Assembly: GCF_034931005.1 (NCBI RefSeq)
Contig: NZ_JAYGIN010000009.1
Coordinates: 1-64,000 of the forward strand
Reading direction: 5' to 3'
Origin: Arcicella sp034931005
Lineage (GTDB): Bacteria; Bacteroidota; Bacteroidia; Cytophagales; Spirosomataceae
Length of the DNA: 64,000 nucleotides
In this document: positions 9,284-16,997 of the stretch, one piece after another
How positions within the stretch are numbered: the stretch's first letter is position 1
How the letters are laid out: each line of letters opens with the position of its first letter
Made by a program: the position numbers and the translations under genes
The notes under the pieces: generated by a model
The model's input: the letters and a program-made list of their open reading frames with translations, nothing else
The model's database searches: none
Told to the model about the DNA's origin: nothing

Positions 9284-11800
9284 ATGATTCGTAAACTTTA
9301 CGCCTTTTTGGCGATTACCCTATTTACTGCTACTGCCTTTACATTTACCGAAGAAGGAGAAAATCTCACTGAAAAAATTGCTCTAAAACTCGAACAGTAT
9401 CGACTAACAACTCCCCAAGAAAAAGTCTATCTTCATTTCGACAAACCGTACTATATGGCAGGAGAAACGATGTGGTTTCAAGGTTATCTTTTTGATGGCA
9501 TGATTCATAAAGTAGATTCAGTGAGCCGTGTCTTGTATGTTGACTTAATTGATGAAACAAAAGGTAAAGTCATTGCCAGTAGAATCTTGAAATGCGATGG
9601 TTCAACACACGGAGATTTCGTTTTACCTGATAGTTTAGCAGAAGGTATTTATCACATTCGAGCGTACACCAATTACATGAAAAATTATTCAGAAGAATTC
9701 TTTTTTCACCAAAATTTTAAAATTTGGCAAGGCTCAATTAAGAATCGTTTATCTGATGAAAATGCCTTAAAATTAACGCAAGCGGCTGATATTCAATTTT
9801 TTCCAGAAGGAGGAAACACGGTCATTGGCATCACCTCTCGTATCGGGTTCAAAGCCATTAATGTTGCAGGCAAAGGCGTTGATGTTCAAGGATTTGTGTT
9901 GGACAATATGAAAGATACCGTAGCGGCATTTCAGTCTGAGCATTTGGGAATGGGTTATTTCAGTTTCACACCCGAAGAACAAAAAACTTATACTGCCTAC
10001 ATCAAGCAAAATGACGGAAAAGTTCTTCCGTTTGCTATGCCAGCAACCTATGCACAGGGCTATACAATAGCGGTTGACAATTTAAGTAACAAAGAGAAAG
10101 TCAAAATATTTGTCTCTAATAGTTCTCCTGTCTCTGCTGACAAATCAAAAGAATTAATCATTGTGGCACATCAAAGAGGTCAACTTTGTTTTATAGCAAA
10201 AGGCAACGAAACACAAAAAACATTCGGGATTTCAATACCTAAAACTAAAATTCCTGATGATGGAATCGTACAAGTTACCTTGATGAATGCTCAAGGCGAA
10301 CCAATATGTGAGCGTGTGTTTTTTCATAGTCAACAGCAAAAACAACTAACGCTAAAAGTCACTCCTGACAAAGCCAGTTACAAACATCGTGAAAAAGTTA
10401 CGGTAAATATAGAAGCTACCAATCCTGACGGAAAACCCGTTATTGGTAATTTTTCGGTAGCCGTAACCGATGCCAAGCAAGTATTAACCGAGCCATATCA
10501 AGAAAATTTATTGTCTTATCTTCTCATCAGTTCAGATGTGAGTAGTCTATCGAGTAATGAATATTATTCAACTTTAAGAGGAAATATTGAACAACCCGCT
10601 TATTATTTCAACAAAGAAAATCCAGAAGCTAATCGTCATTTGGATATGTTGATGATGACACAAGGTTGGCGAAGATTTATCTGGAAAGACTTAATGTCAG
10701 ATAAACAACCCAAATTAGCGAATTTCTTGGAAACAGGTTTAGAAGTAACAGGCAAAGCATTAAGACCCAATGGAAAAGTTGCCGACAATGTAACCCTAAC
10801 ATTGATGGTAAAAAACCCAAAACAAGACCCTATTTTTCAGATGGGCATCACTGATTCATTGGGGCGATATGGATTTTATGGTTTAGATTTTAATGACTCC
10901 ACTCAAATTTTTGTACAGGGTATGAAAAAAGGAGGAAGCAAAAATCTTGATGTTTCGATTGATGGTTTAAAACCTACTCCAACCGTCAGAATCATTAAAA
11001 CACCTTACAAAGCCATCGAATTTAACACACAAGAATTAGCGATTTTTCTTAAAAAAACCAATGAAGCCATTGAGTTAGACAAGAAAATGAGATTAAGTAA
11101 AGACTCCCAATTATTAGAAGGCGTAACAGTAAAAGCAAAAAAAATTGAAGAACACGACTCTCGAAAAATTTACTCGAATCCTCAAAGTTCTATTCAAGTA
11201 AATCAACAACTTTGTGCTGGAGCAAACAGTATTTTCCAAATTATTCAAGGCAGAGTCGCTGGCGTTCAGGTATCTTCTAATGGTCAAGGTGGTTACACCG
11301 TTTTGATAAGAGGAATAAGTAGTATATCGGCAAGTAATGAACCTCTTTATTTATTGGATGGTATGCCCGTTGATGCCGACGCACTTTCTTCAATCACTCC
11401 TTGTGATGTAGATAAAATTGACATCTTAAAAGGAGCAGAAGCCGCTATGTTTGGGTCAAGAGGTGCAACAGGGGTAATTTCTGTTTTAACTAAAAGAGGT
11501 TCTGGAAATTATGACTACTCAAAAGACCCTGTTTTGGGGATTAGTGTTCAAAAACGGATGGGGTATAACGTTGCTCGTGAATTTTATGCTCCAAAATATG
11601 ATGTGGACATTCCAGACCATGTTCGACCAGATTTTCGCTCTACTTTACATTGGCAGCCCAACGTAAGAACCGATGCCAATGGCAAAGCAAGCATTACCTA
11701 CTGGAATACTGATGCCTCGACAGATGTACGCATCATGATTGAAGGAGTTTCTGCACAAGGAAATATTGGCATCGCAAAAATTGAATACGGAGTGAAGTAA
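9284..11800 (+). CDS. MG2-domain / TonB-plug surface protein without a barrel
   Basis: The 838-residue protein has a signal peptide, then an alpha-2-macroglobulin MG2-like region at about 45-140 (EKVYLHFDKPYYMAGETMWF), further Ig-like domains to about 600, and a TonB-receptor plug domain at about 625-745 (IIQGRVAGVQV, RGATGVISVLTKRG). It ends with a macroglobulin-type segment (DANGKASITYW...) instead of the 22-strand barrel of a true receptor. It is likely an outer-membrane-associated partner of SusC-like systems. Function is unproven. The domain order repeats a known Bacteroidota architecture, but no SusD or transporter gene is adjacent. Confidence 0.8.
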   Translation: MIRKLYAFLAITLFTATAFTFTEEGENLTEKIALKLEQYRLTTPQEKVYLHFDKPYYMAGETMWFQGYLFDGMIHKVDSVSRVLYVDLIDETKGKVIASRILKCDGSTHGDFVLPDSLAEGIYHIRAYTNYMKNYSEEFFFHQNFKIWQGSIKNRLSDENALKLTQAADIQFFPEGGNTVIGITSRIGFKAINVAGKGVDVQGFVLDNMKDTVAAFQSEHLGMGYFSFTPEEQKTYTAYIKQNDGKVLPFAMPATYAQGYTIAVDNLSNKEKVKIFVSNSSPVSADKSKELIIVAHQRGQLCFIAKGNETQKTFGISIPKTKIPDDGIVQVTLMNAQGEPICERVFFHSQQQKQLTLKVTPDKASYKHREKVTVNIEATNPDGKPVIGNFSVAVTDAKQVLTEPYQENLLSYLLISSDVSSLSSNEYYSTLRGNIEQPAYYFNKENPEANRHLDMLMMTQGWRRFIWKDLMSDKQPKLANFLETGLEVTGKALRPNGKVADNVTLTLMVKNPKQDPIFQMGITDSLGRYGFYGLDFNDSTQIFVQGMKKGGSKNLDVSIDGLKPTPTVRIIKTPYKAIEFNTQELAIFLKKTNEAIELDKKMRLSKDSQLLEGVTVKAKKIEEHDSRKIYSNPQSSIQVNQQLCAGANSIFQIIQGRVAGVQVSSNGQGGYTVLIRGISSISASNEPLYLLDGMPVDADALSSITPCDVDKIDILKGAEAAMFGSRGATGVISVLTKRGSGNYDYSKDPVLGISVQKRMGYNVAREFYAPKYDVDIPDHVRPDFRSTLHWQPNVRTDANGKASITYWNTDASTDVRIMIEGVSAQGNIGIAKIEYGVK

Positions 11801-11907
11801 TTCAAATGGGGAAAGACATTCATAGTTTGAGATGTTGAAATATAAAGAAACTATTGCTAAGATAATTTCCATATTTTAACATCTCAAACTATTCAACTTT
11901 AATCAAC

Positions 11908-11915
11908 TATCTTTG
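11908..11915 (+). promoter_or_regulatory. -7 box TATCTTTG before the ATP synthase genes
   Basis: An exact TAnnTTTG match lies 17 bp upstream of the first start codon of the ATP synthase cluster. No clear -33 TTG was found at the usual distance. Confidence 0.6.
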
Positions 11916-11932
11916 CAGAAAAAACAGAAAAG

Positions 11933-12295
11933 ATGACTCGTATCATTTTACTCACGCTTGTTATTGGAATTATTATTTATTTCTCCCCTCAAATTGGACT
12001 TTTCCAATATATCCACCCACAGAAGTGGATTATCCTATCCTTCTTTTTTGCTATTGCATATTTCAACCATATTTTGATGCAATTTGGCTTTGCCAAAAAC
12101 CGTGAAAACTTCGTCCAATTCTATCTGGGGAGCATTGTAAGCCGCCTTGTCCTCAGCCTTGTGTTCATTGGCACATTCGCATATTTGGGTACTCCAGACA
12201 TCAATCTTTTCATCATTAACTTTTTTGTACTCTATTTATGTTACACAGGTTTTGAAATATTCGGATTGTATCGTAACTTGCGACACTTTTCATAG
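11933..12295 (+). CDS. Small four-helix membrane protein, AtpI-like position
   Basis: A 120-residue protein made almost entirely of four hydrophobic segments (about 3-22, 31-48, 65-86 and 90-113). It lies directly upstream of atpB on the same strand and after the putative promoter, the place of the ATP synthase assembly factor AtpI in many bacteria. Sequence alone does not prove it is AtpI. The GF(A/x)KNRENF loop between helices 2 and 3 is the main polar segment. It probably helps insert or assemble F0. Confidence 0.65.
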   Translation: MTRIILLTLVIGIIIYFSPQIGLFQYIHPQKWIILSFFFAIAYFNHILMQFGFAKNRENFVQFYLGSIVSRLVLSLVFIGTFAYLGTPDINLFIINFFVLYLCYTGFEIFGLYRNLRHFS

Positions 12296-12398
12296 GGAAT
12301 GCAACCATTTTAATTATAAGTAGTTGACAATCAATACGAAGACACAAAACCACCAGTAAGACAAATTTCAATAATCAACCATATACTTCCAAGAAGCC

Positions 12399-13493
12399 GT
12401 GATGAAGAAAGTGTATTTTTCAAATATTTTTGCTTTTTTATTTTTAATTTCAAGCACCCTTTTTGCTCAGGAACACCATGCAGATTCAACTGCTGAACAC
12501 GTTACTACTGAAGCTATTTCGACAGAAATTACCGCTCATGCAGAAGGAGAAGGACACGGCGAAGAAGCCGAACCTTTCAACCCTGGCAAGATGATGTTGG
12601 AACACATCGCTGATGAACACGAATGGCATTTTGCTACTGCTGGACATACACATTATTCTATTCCTCTACCTTGTATTGTTTGGAATAAAGGAGGATTAAA
12701 ATTTTTCTCTTCAAATAGATTTAAGAACGAACACCACGAAAATACTGCTTCTTATGAAGGTTTAAAATTAGAAGAAGGTAAAATTATTGCAGAAGATGGT
12801 TCATTTGTTTTAGACTTATCTATCACTAAAAACGTAGCATCACTATTAATTAGCCTTGTTCTTTTGCTTAGTATTTTCTTTACAATCGCCAAATCATACA
12901 AAGAGCGTTCTGGTAAAGCTCCTAAAGGATTACAATCTTTATTTGAGCCAATCATCGTTTTTATTCGTGATGAAGTAGCCAAGCAAAATATTGGCGAAAA
13001 ACACTACAAACGCTTTACTCCATATTTGCTTACAGTATTCTTCTTTATCTGGTTTAACAATATGTTAGGCTTATTACCAGGTAGTGCAAACGTTACAGGT
13101 AATATCGCTGTTACTTTAGTATTAGCACTTATTGCGTTCTTCGTAACTAACTTAAATGGTAGAAGTACCTATTGGGGACACATTTTCGCTATGCCAGGTG
13201 TTCCAAAATGGTTATTGATTCTTTTAACACCAGTAGAAATTATAGGCGTATTCATGAAGCCGATTTCATTAATGATTCGTCTTTTTGCAAATATCACTGC
13301 TGGTCACTTAATTCTTTTGAGTTTAATTGCTATCATCTTTATTTTCAAAAGCTTAGGTGTTGCTGCTATTGCAGTTCCATTCTCAGTTTTCATGAATTTA
13401 ATTGAGATATTAGTAGCATTTTTACAAGCGTTCATCTTTACTGTATTGACTTCAACTTATATTGGTTCAGCAGTAGAAGAAGGACATCACTAA
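12399..13493 (+). CDS. atpB: ATP synthase F0 subunit a
   Basis: A 364-residue proton-channel subunit. The N-terminus has a signal peptide (to about residue 24) and then a His/Glu-rich extension up to about 140, longer than in proteobacterial homologues but usual for Bacteroidota. The last 220 residues hold the transmembrane helices, with the essential Arg in SLMIRLFANITAGH and the ending FIFTVLTSTYIG. It forms the half-channels against the c-ring. It lies 103 bp after the AtpI-like gene and 82 bp before atpE. Confidence 0.95.
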   Translation: MMKKVYFSNIFAFLFLISSTLFAQEHHADSTAEHVTTEAISTEITAHAEGEGHGEEAEPFNPGKMMLEHIADEHEWHFATAGHTHYSIPLPCIVWNKGGLKFFSSNRFKNEHHENTASYEGLKLEEGKIIAEDGSFVLDLSITKNVASLLISLVLLLSIFFTIAKSYKERSGKAPKGLQSLFEPIIVFIRDEVAKQNIGEKHYKRFTPYLLTVFFFIWFNNMLGLLPGSANVTGNIAVTLVLALIAFFVTNLNGRSTYWGHIFAMPGVPKWLLILLTPVEIIGVFMKPISLMIRLFANITAGHLILLSLIAIIFIFKSLGVAAIAVPFSVFMNLIEILVAFLQAFIFTVLTSTYIGSAVEEGHH

Positions 13494-13575
13494 GATTTTT
13501 TGCCTGAGGATATTCACTCATTCAAAACAATCAAAATTTCATTCGTATTTTTCAAATTAATAAATATAAACAATT

Positions 13576-13815
13576 ATGTCAATGTTATTAGAAGTTTCTC
13601 AAGCTTTAGGTTTAGCTGGTATTGGTGCAGGTTTAACAGCAATCGGTGCAGGTTTAGGTATCGGTAAAATCGGTGGTTCTGCTATGGAAGCAATCGCTCG
13701 TCAACCTGAAGCATCAGGAAAAATTCAAGGTGCGATGTTAATCGTTGCTGCATTCGTTGAAGCCGTTGCTCTTTTCTCAGCAGTAATCTGTTTGTTAGTA
13801 ACTACAAAAGCGTAA
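13576..13815 (+). CDS. atpE: ATP synthase F0 subunit c
   Basis: A 79-residue hairpin of two helices, Gly-rich in the first (GLAGIGAGLTAIGAGLGIG), with the polar loop ARQPEAS and the ion-binding Glu in the second helix (AAFVEAVALFSA). Multiple copies form the rotor ring. Size and motifs are typical. A strong hairpin about 100 bp downstream may lower expression of the following genes relative to this one, which would fit the stoichiometry. Confidence 0.97.
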   Translation: MSMLLEVSQALGLAGIGAGLTAIGAGLGIGKIGGSAMEAIARQPEASGKIQGAMLIVAAFVEAVALFSAVICLLVTTKA

Positions 13816-13913
13816 TTATTAACACCAATTAATCATTGTGGAGGTATTTAAACTTGCAAAAGAAATAGTCTCTGTAACATTTATCTCAAAAATGATTAAT
13901 CAAAGTCATTACA

Positions 13914-13951
13914 ATCAGCATACTACGCATTAGGCAGGTATGCTGATTTTT
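13914..13951 (+). terminator. Terminator-like hairpin between atpE and atpF
   Basis: ATCAGCATAC (13914-13923) pairs perfectly with GTATGCTGAT (13938-13947) and is followed by TTTTT. It lies inside the operon, about 100 bp after atpE. A leaky terminator here would give more c-subunit message. Confidence 0.65.
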
Positions 13952-14053
13952 CAGTAAAAATTACTCTAATTTGAAAATTTGTAAAAGCTTTAATCAATAT
14001 CCTTGATTCATTTTCACGTTTTCAAATTTTCAAATTGTTAAAATAATAAAACC

Positions 14054-14554
14054 ATGTTAGTATCCATCTTAGAACCAGCCCTTGGTCTGATAATCTGGCA
14101 ATTAGTAATTTTCGGAATATTGTTTTTCCTTTTAGCAAAATTTGCTTGGAAGCCAATCATGGGTGCATTACAAGAACGTGAAGCATCAATTGAAGATGCT
14201 TTATCTTTAGCAGCAAAAACTCGTCAAGAAATAACGGATTTAAAAGCTGGTAATGAACAACTTATTGCTGAAGCACGTGCTGAACGTGATAGAGTTTTGA
14301 AAGAAGCAAAAGATGCAGGAGATGCAATGATTGCCCAAGCAAAAGCTGACGCTCAAAAAGCAGGTGCTGAAGAAATTGAAAAAGCTCGTGCAGCTTTCAA
14401 CCAAGAAAGAGCAAATGCAGTGGCAGCTTTGAGAAAAGAAACAGCAGCATTGTCGTTAGAAATCGCAGAAAAAGTTTTGCGTAACCAATTGTCAGACCGT
14501 ACAGCTCAAGAAAACTTAGTTACAAGCCTTTTAGCTGACGCTAAGTTGAATTAG
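14054..14554 (+). CDS. atpF: ATP synthase F0 subunit b
   Basis: A 166-residue stator protein: one N-terminal membrane helix (LGLIIWQLVIFGILFFLLAK at about 10-29), then the conserved FAWKPIMGALQEREASI and a long charged coiled coil to the end. It links subunit a to the F1 head through delta. Its stop codon is already part of the heptamer repeat that fills the gap to atpH, and the gap upstream (238 bp) holds the hairpin at 13914. Confidence 0.95.
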   Translation: MLVSILEPALGLIIWQLVIFGILFFLLAKFAWKPIMGALQEREASIEDALSLAAKTRQEITDLKAGNEQLIAEARAERDRVLKEAKDAGDAMIAQAKADAQKAGAEEIEKARAAFNQERANAVAALRKETAALSLEIAEKVLRNQLSDRTAQENLVTSLLADAKLN

Positions 14555-14722
14555 TGATTGGTTAATAGTTATTGACCACATTAATGATTGACAAATAAAT
14601 ACTCTGATGCTTTAAAGTTTAGTTAAAAATTGACTGTTGTTATTATTCGTGCTTTGACCTTATTTGTCGTTTATTAATTAGATGTACTGTCTAATAACCA
14701 TTCACTAATAACCAATAACTTA
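14551..14722. repeat. Heptamer-phased inverted repeat filling the atpF-atpH gap
   Basis: The left arm has agtgatt, ggttaat, agttatt from 14553. The right arm has aataacc, attcact, aataacc, aataact at 14693-14720, in reverse complement. Inner segments also match (TTAATGATTGACAAATAA against TTATTTGTCGTTTATTAA). The whole insert can fold as one long hairpin inside an operon. Confidence 0.75.
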
Positions 14723-14748
14723 TAAAAACAACTGATAACTGTAAAAAA

Positions 14749-15285
14749 ATGTCCCAACAAACAGTTGCCTTCAGATATGCTAAATCATTGTTAGACTTAG
14801 CAAAAGAAAGAAAAGTTGAAGATAAAGTATATGAAGATATGAAATTCTTCGGTCAAGTCTGCGATGATAATCATGATTTTTACCTGTTGTTGAAAAGTCC
14901 AATTGTATCACACTTTGATAAATTGACTATTCTACAAAAAATATTTACGGGTAAAGTTGATACTTCATCAATGTCTATCTTTGAAATTATTACAAAGAAG
15001 AATCGTGAAGAAATGCTTCCACATATTGCAGAAGATTATTTACGTCAATACGAACTATTGAAGGGTATTCAGAAAGCTTATGTTACTACTGCAACTCCTT
15101 TGACTGCTACTCAAAAAATTGAATTTCAGAAAATTGTAGCAGATGCTACTGGTAAAACAGTAGAAGTTGTAGAGAAAATTGACGAAAGCCTTATTGGTGG
15201 ATACGTATTAACCGTAAATGACCGTCAAATTGATACTTCAGTGAAAACAAAATTGAATGAGTTGAAAATTAAGTTTTTAAACTAA
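14749..15285 (+). CDS. atpH: ATP synthase F1 subunit delta
   Basis: A 178-residue OSCP/delta protein with the expected N-terminal helical domain (VAFRYAKSLLDLAKERK) and the C-terminal signature (ESLIGGYVLTVNDRQIDTSVKTKLNELK). It joins the b-stalk to the alpha subunits. In most Bacteroidota clusters atpA and atpG follow. Here a terminator and an unrelated primase-like gene follow instead. Confidence 0.95.
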   Translation: MSQQTVAFRYAKSLLDLAKERKVEDKVYEDMKFFGQVCDDNHDFYLLLKSPIVSHFDKLTILQKIFTGKVDTSSMSIFEIITKKNREEMLPHIAEDYLRQYELLKGIQKAYVTTATPLTATQKIEFQKIVADATGKTVEVVEKIDESLIGGYVLTVNDRQIDTSVKTKLNELKIKFLN

Positions 15286-15311
15286 TTTTTATTCTTATCC
15301 TTTCGGTTTAG

Positions 15312-15347
15312 AACCCCACAAAAGAACTTGACTTTTGTGGGGTTTTT
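15312..15347 (+). terminator. Intrinsic terminator after atpH
   Basis: AACCCCACAAAAG and CTTTTGTGGGGTT form a 13-bp perfect stem with a 7-nt loop, followed by TTTTT. It ends the atpB-E-F-H unit. Confidence 0.9.
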
Positions 15348-15370
15348 GGTTTATTTTACCCAAAAAAAGC

Positions 15371-16444
15371 ATGAACATTCTTGACGAACTCAATCAAGTT
15401 TCCATTTTACAAGTTGCTGAAGACTTGGGCTTAGAAGTTCAGCGTCATCGCATGAAATGCCCATTCCATGAAGACGATACACCGTCGTTGGTGTTATATC
15501 CACACACCAATAGCTTCTATTGTTTTGGATGTGCAAAAACGGGAAACTCAATTACGTTATATTCTGAAATTAAGCATTTAGATATCAAAACTACCATCAA
15601 TGAAATGGCAAGTGAATACGTGGTAGGTTTTCAGAAATACAAAACAAATAGTTATAAATCTCTTCCTAAAATTAATGTATTGAATGTTCCCGAAATACGG
15701 AATATTCAGGCAAAAGAAAAACCTATTGCAGAAATTCATTCGCAAATTTATGAAGCATTTAGGGATTTTTGTCTTCAACAAAAATCTAATGAAAACTCGC
15801 AAAAAGCACTCGAATACTTAAAACATAGAGGATTTACGGAGAAAACAATTAAAGATTTTAGATTATTTGCCATTAAAGATTATACCGAAGTGACATGGTA
15901 TTTGAAACAGCGATTTTCTTATTTAGACTTACAAGAATCTGGGCTATATAATATCAAAAATAACCTCATTTTTTATGCTCACTCTTTAATTATTCCTTAC
16001 TATCGAGGTGGGAGAATTGTCTATTTGCAGGGCAGAGTGATTGGAAAACCCGCAGAAGGTACAAACCGCTATTGTTTTTTGAATAATCAACCTTTAACAC
16101 TTTTTAATTCTGACTCCTTATTGAAAGTCCGCATGGGAGAAACAGTATATGTGACGGAAGGAGCTTTTGATTGTATCAGACTTGTACAAGAAGGAAAAGT
16201 TGCCGTAAGTTTGGGAACAGCCAATATTTTCAAAAAAGAATGGGCAAAACTCTTCAAAAGAGTAAATGTTGTTTTCTATTTAGATAACGACAAAGCTGGA
16301 CATAAAGCTGCCGACGAATTAGAAAAGATATTTAGTCACTTTAATATCTCTTGTTCACGAAAAAACCTACCCGATGAATATAAAGATGTAAACGATTATT
16401 ACACAGGAAAATTAGGCAGTAATGAGCAATTAGGGCTTTTTTAG
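15371..16444 (+). CDS. Short CHC2 zinc-finger / Toprim primase-like protein
   Basis: With the internal ATG (MNILDELNQ) the protein has 357 residues. Residues about 25-60 form the CHC2 zinc ribbon (CPFH...CFGC), and residues about 250-310 a Toprim domain with VYVTEGAFDC and the acidic FYLDNDKAG. A middle segment resembles the primase core (LIIPYYRGGRIVYLQGR). It lacks the C-terminal DnaB-binding domain that the full DnaG at 56682 has. It resembles primases of mobile elements but lies alone next to ATP synthase genes. It may be a domesticated element gene. Confidence 0.85.
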   Translation: MNILDELNQVSILQVAEDLGLEVQRHRMKCPFHEDDTPSLVLYPHTNSFYCFGCAKTGNSITLYSEIKHLDIKTTINEMASEYVVGFQKYKTNSYKSLPKINVLNVPEIRNIQAKEKPIAEIHSQIYEAFRDFCLQQKSNENSQKALEYLKHRGFTEKTIKDFRLFAIKDYTEVTWYLKQRFSYLDLQESGLYNIKNNLIFYAHSLIIPYYRGGRIVYLQGRVIGKPAEGTNRYCFLNNQPLTLFNSDSLLKVRMGETVYVTEGAFDCIRLVQEGKVAVSLGTANIFKKEWAKLFKRVNVVFYLDNDKAGHKAADELEKIFSHFNISCSRKNLPDEYKDVNDYYTGKLGSNEQLGLF

Positions 16445-16484
16445 TAGCACACTTTCAATCTATTATAGACTAAAGTCTGTGTAC
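16444..16484. repeat. Degenerate REP-like palindrome pair
   Basis: It starts GTAG inside the primase-like stop codon. The right half contains the palindrome AGACTAAAGTCT and closes in GTAC. The left arm is a diverged reverse complement of the right. It fits the GTAG-hairpin pattern seen elsewhere in the window but is weaker. Confidence 0.45.
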
Positions 16485-16487
16485 TAA

Positions 16488-16994
16488 TCAATCTAAATTT
16501 TTATAATATCGCATCATTTCATTATAGTTCATACCCATGGCTAAACCATGAACGGTCATCGTAATTCGTTTGGTTTTTGTTTCAATAGTTTTGGCTGATT
16601 CAATCCATTTTGAATAATAGTTTTGGTGACCTTTGGGCATTTTCAAGAAGATTTCTAAAGCTTTCGGTTCGTCTTCAAGGCAAATCATTAACTCCTCCGA
16701 TTGTGGTAATTCATCGGTATCTTCTTCCAAATTTAGCGAAACCATTGCTCCTTCTTCTTTACAAATTCCCTTACGCATTCGTGCATTAATGGGAATAACA
16801 AAATCGCCTTCACCGATTGGAATTAATGCTACTAACTTTATACTAAAATTATCAATTGTTCCTTTAACACGATACCCTTTTTTAGTATTCGGTTTGATTT
16901 CTTGGGCAATATCGGCAGGAATATGAACATGAGTCCAACCCGTTTTTTCGCCTTTTTCGCCAAATTTTTGTAAGATTGTTTGAAACGCTACCAT
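16488..16994 (-). CDS. YdeI/OmpD-associated family protein with DUF1905
   Basis: A 168-residue cytosolic protein. Residues about 1-95 match the DUF1905 fold (GWTHVHIPADIAQEI, YRVKGTIDNF, PINARMRKGI), and residues about 105-160 the YdeI-like helical part (KALEIFLKMPKGHQNYYSKWIESAKTIETKTKRI). Biochemical role is unknown; some relatives were linked to bacteriocin tolerance. It starts 3 bp after the AsmA stop codon, so the two are probably co-transcribed. Confidence 0.85.
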   Translation of the reverse strand: MVAFQTILQKFGEKGEKTGWTHVHIPADIAQEIKPNTKKGYRVKGTIDNFSIKLVALIPIGEGDFVIPINARMRKGICKEEGAMVSLNLEEDTDELPQSEELMICLEDEPKALEIFLKMPKGHQNYYSKWIESAKTIETKTKRITMTVHGLAMGMNYNEMMRYYKNLD

Positions 16995-16997
16995 ATT

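Noticed and set aside
13840..13935. Possible GTG-started mini-ORF between atpE and atpF
   Set aside because: No family resemblance and it runs into the hairpin at 13914. The hairpin explains the region better.
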